A stretch of DNA of 64,000 nt, taken from NCBI RefSeq assembly GCF_017255295.1, contig NZ_JAFKDE010000011.1, positions 102,313-166,312 on the forward strand, written 5' to 3'. Under the pieces are notes generated by a model. The model was not told the DNA's origin. It saw only the letters and a program-made list of their open reading frames with translations, and ran no database searches. This DNA is from Nitratireductor aquimarinus (GTDB taxonomy: Bacteria > Pseudomonadota > Alphaproteobacteria > Rhizobiales > Rhizobiaceae). Positions 44,121-52,480 of this stretch are shown here, in pieces. The position numbers and the translations under genes are program-made. Positions within the stretch are counted from its first letter, which is position 1. Every line of letters begins with the position of its first letter.

Positions 44121-44321
44121 ATGACACTCGATCGCGCAGTTCTCGCCTTTGCTGGCATCATGATACTTCTCTCCGTGGTTCTGACCATGTGGGTCTCGCC
44201 GCTGTTCATCTGGTTCACGGTCTTTATCGGCCTGAACATGCTACAGTCGGCTTTCACGGGCTTCTGCCCGGCCGCGTTCCTGTTCCGCAAGCTGGGCGTG
44301 AAGTCCGGCACCGCGTTTTAA
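44121..44321 (+). CDS. DUF2892 (YgaP-like) membrane protein
   Basis: A 66-aa protein with two hydrophobic segments (about residues 7-25 and 27-45) followed by SAFTGFCPAAFLFRKLGV. The GFCP cysteine and following amphipathic end are typical of DUF2892, the membrane anchor domain of the YgaP rhodanese, though no rhodanese domain is present. Such proteins often neighbour BigR-type regulators and sulfur-stress genes. AAGGAGG precedes the start. Confidence 0.87.
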   Translation: MTLDRAVLAFAGIMILLSVVLTMWVSPLFIWFTVFIGLNMLQSAFTGFCPAAFLFRKLGVKSGTAF

Positions 44322-44340
44322 TCACCACAGTGAGGCTCCG

Positions 44341-45303
44341 ATGCGCGCCATACTTCTTCTCGCCGGGTTTCTTTCAGCAGGCCCGGCACTCGCCGAAAAC
44401 ATCACCCTGACGCCAACTGCGATAACCGAGTGGAAGCCGGTCTATGGCCGCGTGGAAGCCCGGGATACGGTGCCGGCGCGTGCGCGCATCGGCGGCATCG
44501 TTGTCGAACTGAATGTCAGCGAGGGCGACAATGTCACTTCGGGGCAGCAGATCGGCACGATCCGTGACGACAAGATCGCATTCCAGATCGCCGCTCTAGA
44601 CGCGCAGCTGCGCGCGCTGGAGGCGCAGATGGAAACGGCGGAATCAGAACTCGCCCGCGGCCAGACACTGGTGGAACGCGGCGTTGTTACCACCCAGCGG
44701 CTCGACCAGCTGCGCACGCAGGTGGACGTGATCCGCAACCAGATTGCCGCCACCGAAGCACAGCGTTCGGTGATCGAACAGCAGGGTGCCGAGGGCGCAA
44801 TCTTTGCGCCGCTCGATGGCCGGATCCTGACGGTTCCCGTCACAAGGGGCGCCGTGGTTCTGCCCGGTGAACCGATCGCCACGATTGGCGGCGGTGGGTT
44901 CTTCCTGCGTCTTGCAATCCCCGAACGGCACGCAGCTGCGCTCGAAGAAGATGCAGCCATTCACATCACCAGCCAGGGGCAGGAAGTGGAAGGCCGTCTC
45001 GCCAAGATCTATCCGCAGATCGAGAATGGCCGCGTTATCGCCGATGTGGAGGTGGAAAGCCTCGACACTGCCTTTGTCGATGCGCGTGTGCTCGTGCGTG
45101 TGCCGGTGGGCGAACGCGAAGCGCTGCTCGTTCCCGCCGCTGCCGTCACCACGCGCTCGGGCATCGATTTCGTCACCGTTGAAGCAGGCGGGGCAACCAT
45201 CGAACGCACGGTGGTTCCGGGCGAAACCGTTACCCGCGACGATGGTGACTTTGTTGAAATCCTGAGCGGCCTCGCTGCCGGAGACACGGTCATCGCGCCA
45301 TGA
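44341..45303 (+). CDS. RND efflux periplasmic adaptor (HlyD/AcrA family)
   Basis: Membrane fusion protein of 320 aa with signal peptide (cleavage near ALAEN). A split lipoyl domain (VPARARIGGIVVELNVSEGDNV and EGAIFAPLDGRIL) flanks a coiled coil at about residues 85-140, followed by beta-barrel and proximal domains. It lies 19 bases after the DUF2892 gene and overlaps the RND pump gene as ATGA. The cysteine content does not identify a substrate. Confidence 0.9.
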   Translation: MRAILLLAGFLSAGPALAENITLTPTAITEWKPVYGRVEARDTVPARARIGGIVVELNVSEGDNVTSGQQIGTIRDDKIAFQIAALDAQLRALEAQMETAESELARGQTLVERGVVTTQRLDQLRTQVDVIRNQIAATEAQRSVIEQQGAEGAIFAPLDGRILTVPVTRGAVVLPGEPIATIGGGGFFLRLAIPERHAAALEEDAAIHITSQGQEVEGRLAKIYPQIENGRVIADVEVESLDTAFVDARVLVRVPVGEREALLVPAAAVTTRSGIDFVTVEAGGATIERTVVPGETVTRDDGDFVEILSGLAAGDTVIAP

Positions 45304-48300
45304 ACCAAGCACCAGAAAAGCTGGGTATTGCCGGTGTGCTGACGCGCACCTTCATCAATTCGCCCCTCACCCCCCTCTTCCTGATCGCGGCTTTCGCCTT
45401 CGGGCTGGTGGCGCTTGCCACCCTGCCGCGCGAGGAAGAGCCACAGATCTCCGTTCCCATGGTGGACATCCACGTCCAGGCCAACGGGCTGAAGGCGGAA
45501 GACGCCGTCAAGCTCGTGACCGAGCCGCTGGAAACCATCGTCAAGGGCATTGACGGTGTCGAGCACGTCTATTCGCAGACCGGCGACGACCGCACCATGG
45601 TCACCGCGCGTTTCGTTGTCGGCACCTCGTCCGACGCCGCAGTGCTGCGCGTGCACGACAAGGTGCGGGCCAATATGGACCGCATTCCCGTCGGCATTCC
45701 CGAACCGCTGATCGTTGGACGCGGGATCGACGATGTCGCCATCGTCTCGCTCACCCTGTCGCCGAAGCCCGAGGCCGCCGACAGCACCACGGCGACCGAT
45801 CTGACCCGGATCGCCCGCGAGCTGCGCACCGAGATCGCAAAGATCGAGGATGTCGGCCTGACCTATCTGGTTGGCGAAACCGGCGAGGTGATCCGCATCG
45901 CGCCCGATCCGCGCCGCCTGGCGCTCAATGGTATCACGCTGCAGCAGCTGGCCGGCAAGGTGTCGGGCGCAAACCGCGCCTTCCCCGTCGGGCAGGTGCG
46001 CGATGCGGGTGAGCAGATCACCGTTGTTGCGGGCGAAACGCTGCGCACGCCGGCCGAAATCGGCAATCTGCTGCTGACCGCGCGTGACGGACGCCCCGTC
46101 TATGTGCGCGATGTGGCCGATGTGAGCTTCACGACGGACGCCAGCGAAGCGCTGGTCTCGACCGTGACCCGCAGCGAGGATGGCGCAATCGAACGCGTTC
46201 CGTCCGTCACGCTGGCAGTCGCAAAGCGCGCCGGCGCAAACGCCGTGACCGTGGCGCACCAGATTCTGGAGAGTGTGGAGCTGCTCGAAGGCAATGTCAT
46301 TCCCGACAGTGTCTCCGTGGAGATCACCCGCGATTATGGCGAAACGGCCAATGAAAAGGCCAATGAGCTGCTGTTCCACCTGGCTCTTGCGACGATTTCG
46401 ATCATTGCGCTGGTGTGGGTTGCCATTGGCTGGCGGGAAGCGATCGTGGTGGCCATCGTCATTCCGGTCACCATCCTGCTCACCCTGTTTGCCGCCCGCG
46501 TGATGGGATACACGCTGAACCGCGTCTCGCTGTTCGCGCTGATTTTCTCCATCGGCATTCTGGTGGACGACGCCATCGTGGTGATCGAGAACATCGCACG
46601 CCACTGGGGCATGGGTGACGGGCGCGACCGCCGCCGCGCGGCCATTGAGGCCGTGGCGGAAGTGGGCAACCCGACCATCGTCGCCACGCTGACCGTGGTG
46701 GCCGCCCTTCTGCCGATGCTGTTCGTGTCCGGTATGATGGGGCCCTATATGAGCCCGATCCCGGCCAACGCCTCGGCTGCGATGATCTTCTCCTTCTTCG
46801 TGGCCGTCATGGTCACGCCGTGGCTGATGATGAAGACCGCCGGCAAGGCCCCCATCGCTGCACATGGCGGTGACGGTCATCACCAGGGCGGTTCGCTCGG
46901 GCGCATCTATAGCTGGGCTGCCCGGCCGATCCTCAAGACCAAGGGGCGGAGCTGGTTCTTCCTCATCGCCGTTGGTCTCGTGACGCTTGGCTCGCTCGGT
47001 CTGTTCTACACCAAGGACGTGACCGTGAAGCTGCTGCCGTTCGACAACAAGTCGGAACTGGCGGTGCTGATCGACCTGCCCGAGGGCTCTTCCGTGGAAG
47101 CCACGGATGCGGTTGCCCAGGCGGTTGCGCGCAACGTGCTCGAACTGCCCGAGGTGCGCTCGGTGCAGACCCATGCGGGCTCGGCCGCTCCGTTCAACTT
47201 CAACGGGCTGGTGCGTCACTACTTCCTGCGTGCTGCCCCTGAACAGGGCGACGTGGCGCTGAACCTGACCGGCAAGGGCGAGCGCGACCGCGCCAGCCAT
47301 GACATCGCGCTCGACATTCGTGAGCGTCTTGCCACGCTGCCGGTGCCCGAGGGCACGAGCCTGAAGGTCGTTGAGCCGCCGCCCGGCCCGCCGGTCATGG
47401 CGACGCTGCTGGCCGAGATCTATGGTCCTGATGCCGAAACGCGCCGCCAGGTGGCGGAGCGGGTAGAGGCTGCGTTCCGCTCTGTTCCCTTCGTGGTGGA
47501 CGTGGACAACTCCTTCGGCGACCCGGCCCGGCGTCTGCGCGCCACGGTCTCGACCGATGATGCGGAATTCTACCGTGTCGAGGAAAGCGACGTGTTCGAC
47601 ACGCTGGCCATCCTCAATGGCGGCCAGACCGTTGGCTATTCGCATCGCGGCGAAGGCCGACAGCCGATCCCGATCCGTGTTGAGCGGCCGAAGGGCGAGA
47701 AGACGCTGGACGAGGATTTCCTGACGACGCCGATCCCCGCCAATGTGCTGCCGGGCAGCCGCGGCGTGGTGGAGCTGGGCGATGTCGTGCAGATTTCCGA
47801 GGAGCGCGCCTCCTATCCGGTGTTCCGCCACAATGGCCGTGCGGCCGAGATGGTGACGGCAGAACTGGCCGGCGATTTCGAGGCTCCGCTCTATGGCATG
47901 ATGGCCGTGCAGGAGGCGCTGGATGCGCAGGACTGGACGGGGCTCGAAAAGCCGACCATCAGCCTGAACGGCCAGCCCTCGGACGAAAGCACCCCCACGC
48001 TTCTGTGGGATGGCGAGTGGGAAGTGACCTGGGTCACCTTCCGTGACATGGGCGCTGCTTTCATGGTTGCCCTGCTCGGCATCTACATTCTGGTGGTGGC
48101 GCAGTTCGGCTCGTTCAAGGTGCCGCTGGTGATCCTGACGCCGATCCCGCTGACCTTCATCGGCATTCTCGGCGGGCACTGGCTGTTTGGCGCGCCCTTC
48201 TCGGCCACGTCGATGATCGGTTTCATCGCGCTTGCCGGCATCATCGTCCGAAATTCGATCCTGCTGGTGGACTTCATCCGCCATGCGGCGTCACCCGAGC

Positions 48301-48509
48301 GGCCGCTGACCGAGGTGCTGATCGAAGCCGGTGCGATCCGCTTCAAACCGATCCTGCTCACCGCCTTTGCGGCGATGATCGGCGCGGCGGTGATCCTTGC
48401 GGACCCGATCTTTCAGGGTCTGGCGATCTCGCTCCTGTTCGGTCTGGCGTCTTCGACGCTGCTGACCGTGCTGGTTATCCCCGCGATCTACCGCGTGCTG
48501 CGCACCTGA
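45300..48509 (+). CDS. RND efflux pump inner-membrane protein (AcrB/MdtB-like)
   Basis: Proton-driven pump of 1069 aa with the usual twelve-helix, two-loop plan. The proton-relay aspartates are in GILVDDAIVVIENIARH near residue 420. Helix 1 precedes PREEEPQISVPMVDIHV, and the second half has FALPFSATSMIGFIALAGIIVRNSIL-type sequence near 980. An HGGDGHHQGG histidine-rich loop sits near residue 523. It resembles less-studied RND proteins of the hydrophobe/amphiphile class. No TolC gene is adjacent, so an outer-membrane partner must come from elsewhere. Confidence 0.92.
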   Translation: MNQAPEKLGIAGVLTRTFINSPLTPLFLIAAFAFGLVALATLPREEEPQISVPMVDIHVQANGLKAEDAVKLVTEPLETIVKGIDGVEHVYSQTGDDRTMVTARFVVGTSSDAAVLRVHDKVRANMDRIPVGIPEPLIVGRGIDDVAIVSLTLSPKPEAADSTTATDLTRIARELRTEIAKIEDVGLTYLVGETGEVIRIAPDPRRLALNGITLQQLAGKVSGANRAFPVGQVRDAGEQITVVAGETLRTPAEIGNLLLTARDGRPVYVRDVADVSFTTDASEALVSTVTRSEDGAIERVPSVTLAVAKRAGANAVTVAHQILESVELLEGNVIPDSVSVEITRDYGETANEKANELLFHLALATISIIALVWVAIGWREAIVVAIVIPVTILLTLFAARVMGYTLNRVSLFALIFSIGILVDDAIVVIENIARHWGMGDGRDRRRAAIEAVAEVGNPTIVATLTVVAALLPMLFVSGMMGPYMSPIPANASAAMIFSFFVAVMVTPWLMMKTAGKAPIAAHGGDGHHQGGSLGRIYSWAARPILKTKGRSWFFLIAVGLVTLGSLGLFYTKDVTVKLLPFDNKSELAVLIDLPEGSSVEATDAVAQAVARNVLELPEVRSVQTHAGSAAPFNFNGLVRHYFLRAAPEQGDVALNLTGKGERDRASHDIALDIRERLATLPVPEGTSLKVVEPPPGPPVMATLLAEIYGPDAETRRQVAERVEAAFRSVPFVVDVDNSFGDPARRLRATVSTDDAEFYRVEESDVFDTLAILNGGQTVGYSHRGEGRQPIPIRVERPKGEKTLDEDFLTTPIPANVLPGSRGVVELGDVVQISEERASYPVFRHNGRAAEMVTAELAGDFEAPLYGMMAVQEALDAQDWTGLEKPTISLNGQPSDESTPTLLWDGEWEVTWVTFRDMGAAFMVALLGIYILVVAQFGSFKVPLVILTPIPLTFIGILGGHWLFGAPFSATSMIGFIALAGIIVRNSILLVDFIRHAASPERPLTEVLIEAGAIRFKPILLTAFAAMIGAAVILADPIFQGLAISLLFGLASSTLLTVLVIPAIYRVLRT

Positions 48510-48526
48510 TTGCGGCGAAAGCCCTC

Positions 48527-48572
48527 GCCTTCCCCCTCATGCGGGCGCAGATGTGCCTGGCAGGGGGAAGGC
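48527..48572. repeat. Perfect 11-bp inverted repeat after the RND gene
   Basis: GCCTTCCCCCT and AGGGGGAAGGC flank a 24-base loop just after the pump gene. There is no clear T-run, so it is a REP-like or Rho-independent-like hairpin of uncertain strength. Confidence 0.6.
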
Positions 48573-48605
48573 ACTTCTCCCCTCCCCCTGACGCATTGTT
48601 TTTAC

Positions 48606-48653
48606 GAAATTCCGGACGGAAAACCGGTTCCCGCTTTTCCTGGAATTTCTTTA
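48606..48653. repeat. Degenerate AGAGCAATTCC-family palindrome
   Basis: GAAATTCCGGACGGAAAACC, GGTTCCCGCTTTTCC and TGGAATTTC form an imperfect inverted repeat between the RND and Usp gene ends. It is the same element type as at 40906 and 51434. Confidence 0.65.
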
Positions 48654-49493
48654 GTGCGCTAACAGAAGCGGTGCGGGCGCGCTCTGGAGCATGGTGCGGG
48701 TGACACCGCCGAGGACAGCCTCGCGGAAGCGGGAATGAACGAAAGCGCCCATCACCATCAGCTCCACCTGCTCTGCCGACAGAAACGCATTCAGCCGCGC
48801 CGTGACATCGCCATCAATGGCGGTGAGTGTTTCAATCTGCGGGTCATTGACCCCGTGGCGGACGAGATAGGCGGCAAGGTCAGCCCCCGGCGCCATGCGC
48901 GAGAGATCCTTCTCGCCGGTCACCGAAACGATGAACACCTGCTCTGCTTCCTGCAGGAAGGACAGCGCATCGTCCACCGCACGCGCCGCACGGGCGCTGC
49001 CGTCCCAGGCAACCGCAACACGCTTCGGCGCTGGATTGCCACCCGCCTGCGGCACAAGAAGCGCAGGCCGGCCGCTGTCGAACAGCACATCCTCGACCAC
49101 ATCGCTTTTCATATCCGAGCCTTCGCCCGGCGCGTCGAGAACGCACAGATCGTTGACCCTTGCGAGGCGCGCAAGGCGTGCGCTGCGTGGCTCAAGCCGC
49201 GAAAGCGACTGCTCGGTCACGCATTCCACGCCGGCCCCTGCGGCAAGCCGCGCCGCAGCCTTCGCGGTTTCGCGCGTCGTGGCTTCCAGTGCGTCCAGCT
49301 CTTTCTTGACGATGCTGGCCAGGCCGCCACCGGTGCGCGAGATCGGCAGGTAGATGGATGGCGGCAGTGCGCATACCGTGAGACAGGAACCATGATGGGC
49401 GGCAAGCGCCACCGCATAATCGAGCGCCGGCGTGGAGGTAAACCCCTCGCTGGCCTCAAGGCCGACAAGAATGCATTTCGGTTTATCGGCCAT
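48651..49493 (-). CDS. Tandem universal stress protein
   Basis: Cytoplasmic UspA-family protein of 280 aa with two Usp-like halves (about residues 4-145 and 155-280). The second half keeps the nucleotide-site pattern MGAFVHSRFREAVLGGVTRTML and VAVAWDGSARAARAVDDAL. The first half looks degenerate at the same place. It lies 25 bases downstream of a small cytochrome c gene whose promoter region has an FNR-like box, so a low-oxygen role is likely. Confidence 0.87.
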   Translation of the reverse strand: MADKPKCILVGLEASEGFTSTPALDYAVALAAHHGSCLTVCALPPSIYLPISRTGGGLASIVKKELDALEATTRETAKAAARLAAGAGVECVTEQSLSRLEPRSARLARLARVNDLCVLDAPGEGSDMKSDVVEDVLFDSGRPALLVPQAGGNPAPKRVAVAWDGSARAARAVDDALSFLQEAEQVFIVSVTGEKDLSRMAPGADLAAYLVRHGVNDPQIETLTAIDGDVTARLNAFLSAEQVELMVMGAFVHSRFREAVLGGVTRTMLQSAPAPLLLAH

Positions 49494-49518
49494 GGTTCTT
49501 CTCCTTCTTAAAAAAGCG

Positions 49519-49851
49519 CTACTGGAGCGTGGCGAGATAAGTCAGGATCGCGTCGATCTGGTCAGGCTCGGCGATGAAGACCGGCATGTCGGGATGGCCC
49601 ACGACAATGCCTTCTGCAAACGCCTCTTCCAGCGCCTCCAGCGGATAGCGCTGCGAGAGCTCGCGGAAGGGCGGCGCCTCCGGATGCGTGCTCTCATCGG
49701 TCGCGCCGACGGCATGGCAACTGGAGCAGTTCGTCTCGATCAGCTCCCGGCCATAGGCCACGAGTTCATCAGCTTCGTCTGCCATCGCCTGAGCGCAGGC
49801 TGCTGCGAAGAGCGCCGCGAAGACGCCCGTGCGGAGCGTGAAGTTCTGCAT
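49519..49851 (-). CDS. Small c-type cytochrome
   Basis: Exported 110-aa protein with a signal peptide (cleavage near AMADE), the haem site CSSCH (Cys42, Cys45, His46) and a likely axial Met89 in GHPDMPVF. Single-haem class I cytochrome, periplasmic. Its place upstream of usp and next to a putative FNR/FixK box suggests electron transfer at low oxygen or in nitrogen-oxide respiration. Redox partner unknown. Confidence 0.9.
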   Translation of the reverse strand: MQNFTLRTGVFAALFAAACAQAMADEADELVAYGRELIETNCSSCHAVGATDESTHPEAPPFRELSQRYPLEALEEAFAEGIVVGHPDMPVFIAEPDQIDAILTYLATLQ

Positions 49852-49908
49852 TTCCAGCCTTTCGGATCATAATTGATTCAAGAACTATCAGCTTTAGCAT
49901 AGCAAACT

Positions 49909-49922
49909 TTGATGCGGGTCAA
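49909..49922 (-). promoter_or_regulatory. FNR/FixK-like box facing the cytochrome c - usp unit
   Basis: TTGATGCGGGTCAA matches the TTGAT-N4-RTCAA pattern of CRP/FNR-type oxygen or nitric-oxide regulators. Its centre is about 65 bases upstream of the cytochrome start, suitable for an activator at -41.5 with a 23-base leader. Confidence 0.6.
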
Positions 49923-49943
49923 GGAACAGCGGCAAACAATGAC

Positions 49944-49957
49944 TTGATCTTTGTCAA
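49944..49957 (+). promoter_or_regulatory. FNR/FixK-like box facing the 128-aa protein gene
   Basis: TTGATCTTTGTCAA matches the same consensus. Its centre is about 58 bases upstream of ATG 50009, placing a start site near 49992 if it acts at -41.5. Confidence 0.6.
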
Positions 49958-50008
49958 AGCGCCTTCAGAATCGGCTTTCTAGGGTGGTGAAGAACGAAAG
50001 GATCCAGC

Positions 50009-50395
50009 ATGACCACAGTTTCTGACCTCTCTCCGAAATTTCGCCATGTCCGGCTCGAACTCGCCCGCGAAAAAGGGCACCCGATGGGTGAGCATGACGA
50101 GGGCTACGATCTGCTCGTACCGCTGGACACGGAGGGCCGCCTCGACCCCGTGGAGTGGAAGAAGCACCAGATGCAGTGCCGCGTGCGCCGCTTTGAACCG
50201 GACGCGCAGGACAAGATTGGCCGGTTGCGCCGCAAGCCCGGCGGCCAGTGGTATTTCGACTATGAGGAAGGCGAGCGCGATGACGAGATCGGCTTCCGCC
50301 TCGGGGAGGAACGCTTCCGGCAGGGCGAATATGTTTCCATCTCCCGTGAAGGCCAGATGCACACCTTTCAGGTGAAGCTGGTCGAACGGCTCTAG
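50009..50395 (+). CDS. Conserved-looking hypothetical protein, 128 aa
   Basis: I do not recognise a domain. The protein is soluble, charged, with no signal peptide, and has one Cys and several Arg/Glu-rich strands (EHDEGYDLLVPLD, QMQCRVRRFEPD, GQWYFDYEEGERDDEIGFRLGEERF, YVSISREGQMHTFQVKLVE), probably an all-beta fold. AAAGGA precedes ATG 50009. The gene is preceded by an FNR-like box and followed seven bases later by a flavodoxin-fold reductase, so the two are probably co-expressed at low oxygen. Confidence 0.8.
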   Translation: MTTVSDLSPKFRHVRLELAREKGHPMGEHDEGYDLLVPLDTEGRLDPVEWKKHQMQCRVRRFEPDAQDKIGRLRRKPGGQWYFDYEEGERDDEIGFRLGEERFRQGEYVSISREGQMHTFQVKLVERL

Positions 50396-50402
50396 CGGCC
50401 CG

Positions 50403-50987
50403 ATGACCCGGCGCATCGCCATCGTGCTGGGGCATCCCGACCCCAGCCCCGACCGGCTCTGCCGCGCCTTCGCTGCCGCCTATGCGGAAGGGGCGCGGGA
50501 GGCCGGGCATGTGGTCGAAATCATCGATCTGGCGGCGCTGGACTTCCCGCTTTTGAAGTCACAGCAGGACTTTCTGCACGGAGCCCTGCCCGACGCGCTG
50601 AAACCGGCGCAGGAGGCCGTGACCGCCGCCGAACATGTGGTGTTCATCTACCCGCTGTGGCTCGGTACGATGCCGGCGCTCCTGAAGGGCTTTCTCGAAC
50701 AGCTCCTGCGTCCGGGCGTTGCCTTTGCCTACAAGGAGAAGGGGTTTCCCGAAACGCTGCTCAAGGGCAAGTCGGCGCGGGTTATCGTCACTATGGGCAT
50801 GCCGGCGCTGATCTACCGGCTCTGGTTCCTCTCGCACAGCCTGCGCAGCCTTCGCCGCCACGTGCTGAAATTCGTCGGTTTTTCGCCTGTGCGCGAAACC
50901 CTGTTCGGCGCAGTGGAAGAAGCGGGTGAAGAAAAGCGCAAAAGCTGGATCGAAGAGGTCCGCGTGCTGGGCAAGAGTGCTCTCTAG
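50403..50987 (+). CDS. Flavodoxin-fold NAD(P)H oxidoreductase
   Basis: FMN or FAD protein of the NQO1/KefF-type Flavodoxin_2 family, 194 aa. It shows IAIVLGHPDPSP at the N-terminus, VVFIYPLWLGTMPALLKGFLEQLL near residue 80 and RVIVTMGMPALIYRLWF near 125. It likely reduces quinones or related acceptors in the cytoplasm. It is second in the unit behind the FNR-like box. Confidence 0.87.
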   Translation: MTRRIAIVLGHPDPSPDRLCRAFAAAYAEGAREAGHVVEIIDLAALDFPLLKSQQDFLHGALPDALKPAQEAVTAAEHVVFIYPLWLGTMPALLKGFLEQLLRPGVAFAYKEKGFPETLLKGKSARVIVTMGMPALIYRLWFLSHSLRSLRRHVLKFVGFSPVRETLFGAVEEAGEEKRKSWIEEVRVLGKSAL

Positions 50988-51099
50988 TTGTGAAATCCAC
51001 ACCGGCCGGGGTGACAGACCCGGCATAACAAAGCATCTTGCGCATATGGATTCACGGATCCAGACGTGACGACGCATCATCATCAGGAGGGCATCCGCA

Positions 51100-51435
51100 A
51101 TGGCGGGAAAGTTCGAACTCTACAAGGACAAGGCGGGTGAATTCAGGTTTCGCCTGAAAGCCGGCAATGGCGAGATCATTCTGGCCAGTGAAGGCTACAA
51201 GCAGAAGTCGAGCGCGGAGAACGGCATCGAGTCCGTTCGCACCAATTCTCCCAAGGACGAGCGCTACGAGCGCAAGGATACTTCTTCGGGCAAGCCCATG
51301 TTCAACCTGAAGGCCTCCAATGGCCAGGTGATCGGCACGAGCGAATCCTACAGCAGCGAAAGCGCGCGCGAGAACGGCATCCAGTCCGTGAAGAACAACG
51401 CCCCGGACGCCAAGCTGGAAGATCTGTCGGCCTAG
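51100..51435 (+). CDS. YegP-family DUF1508 protein
   Basis: A 111-aa protein made of two DUF1508 repeats, MAGKFELYKDKAGEFRFRLK and KPMFNLKASNGQVIGTSE, each ending in a NGI(E/Q)SVK-type helix. Structures of the family are small alpha-beta proteins of unknown function. GGAGG lies ten bases upstream of ATG 51100. It ends at a dispersed repeat. Confidence 0.9.
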   Translation: MAGKFELYKDKAGEFRFRLKAGNGEIILASEGYKQKSSAENGIESVRTNSPKDERYERKDTSSGKPMFNLKASNGQVIGTSESYSSESARENGIQSVKNNAPDAKLEDLSA

Positions 51436-51535
51436 AGCAATTCCAGGAAAAGTGGGAACCGGTTTTCCGACCGGAATTGCGTAAAAACAATGAGTAGGGC
51501 GTTTTCGCGATTCAACGAAAAGCGGAAACGCTCCA
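51433..51535. repeat. Full-length composite AGAGCAATTCC element
   Basis: Two palindromic modules abut. The first is AGAGCAATTCCAGGAAAAGT, then CCGGTTTTCCGACCGGAATTGC. The second is GGCGTTTTCGCG, then CGAAAAGCGGAAACGC, joined by GTAAAAACAATGAG. This is the complete form of the element found partially elsewhere in the window. Confidence 0.8.
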
Positions 51536-51550
51536 AGCCCGGCTTTCCCT

Positions 51551-52480
51551 TTAGTGCTCCATGACCTTGCGTGGAGTGGAGGTCGCCTCCGCTCCACCAT
51601 TCAGAATGCGTATCCCCGGCACGGGCAGCGGCAGGCCTGAATTGCGCAGGGCCGCATCGATCTCGGCGAAGATCGCATCCCGGCAGTCGATGTCATCGGC
51701 GAAGCTGGGCACCCAGAACCGCACATTATAGCGAATGCCTTCCGGATCGTATGACGCGACCCGAACGTCCGGCGCCGGCGTCTGAACGATGATCGGTGAA
51801 CGGCTGGCGGCCTCGGCCAGAAGCTTGCGCGCATCGCTGACAGCAAAGGCGTGAGACAGCACCACTTCCACCTGCGTCCGGTATTTCCGGTTCGGAGCGC
51901 TGTAGTTGGTGAGCTTCTGCCGTGCGATCTGACTGTTGGGCAGGATCACATAGGTGTCGTTGCGGGTGAACAGGCGCGTGGTGCGCCAGCCGATCTCGAT
52001 CACCCGCCCGCGCGTCTGGTCGTCGATGGAAACCCAGTCGCCTATGCGATACGGCGCTTCGATGCCCACCGCGATGCCGGCAAAGACATCCGCCAGTGTG
52101 CTGCGCAGCGCGAAGCCCAGAATTGCGATGATAAGCCCGGAACCGGCCAGCGCGCCGCTCCAGCTCTGTCCGATCACCAGCATCACCGTCGCCAGCGTCG
52201 CGGCCAGGAACAGGGCAGCCGAGATCAGCTCCGGCAGAAGCTTCGGCACCTGACGGCGCTTTCGCCCGGCCCGCTCCAGCGCCATGGCGACAAGACGCCC
52301 GCCCAGCCACGCCGCCGAAAAATAGGCGACAGCGCCTGTCAGCACGCGAATGGGTTTGGGCGGGATGCCCAGTTCCAGCCACTCCATGACCGGCTGGTGC
52401 AGCATATAGGCGGCAATGGCGAGCCCGGTGCAAAGCAGCGGCCAGAGTATGCGCAGGAAGGTTTTGCGGATCGCACTCAT
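51551..52480 (-). CDS. Mechanosensitive channel, MscS family
   Basis: Small-conductance-type channel protein of 309 aa with three to four N-terminal hydrophobic segments. The pore helix and gate region reads SGLIIAILGFALRSTLADVFAGIAVGIEAPYRIGDWVSI (key Gly/Ala pattern near residues 125-150), followed by a cytoplasmic beta domain (VIEIGWRTTRL, VILPNSQIA). It opens on osmotic downshock. ATG 52480 overlaps the stop of the zinc-ribbon gene by four bases; longer readings enter that gene. Confidence 0.9.
   Translation of the reverse strand: MSAIRKTFLRILWPLLCTGLAIAAYMLHQPVMEWLELGIPPKPIRVLTGAVAYFSAAWLGGRLVAMALERAGRKRRQVPKLLPELISAALFLAATLATVMLVIGQSWSGALAGSGLIIAILGFALRSTLADVFAGIAVGIEAPYRIGDWVSIDDQTRGRVIEIGWRTTRLFTRNDTYVILPNSQIARQKLTNYSAPNRKYRTQVEVVLSHAFAVSDARKLLAEAASRSPIIVQTPAPDVRVASYDPEGIRYNVRFWVPSFADDIDCRDAIFAEIDAALRNSGLPLPVPGIRILNGGAEATSTPRKVMEH

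Noticed and set aside
45009..48284. Very long reverse-strand open frame (1091 codons) opposite the RND pump
   Set aside because: It is the antisense of a clear AcrB-type gene. The translation is Arg/His/Gly-rich low-complexity sequence without any family motif, as expected from a GC-rich shadow frame.
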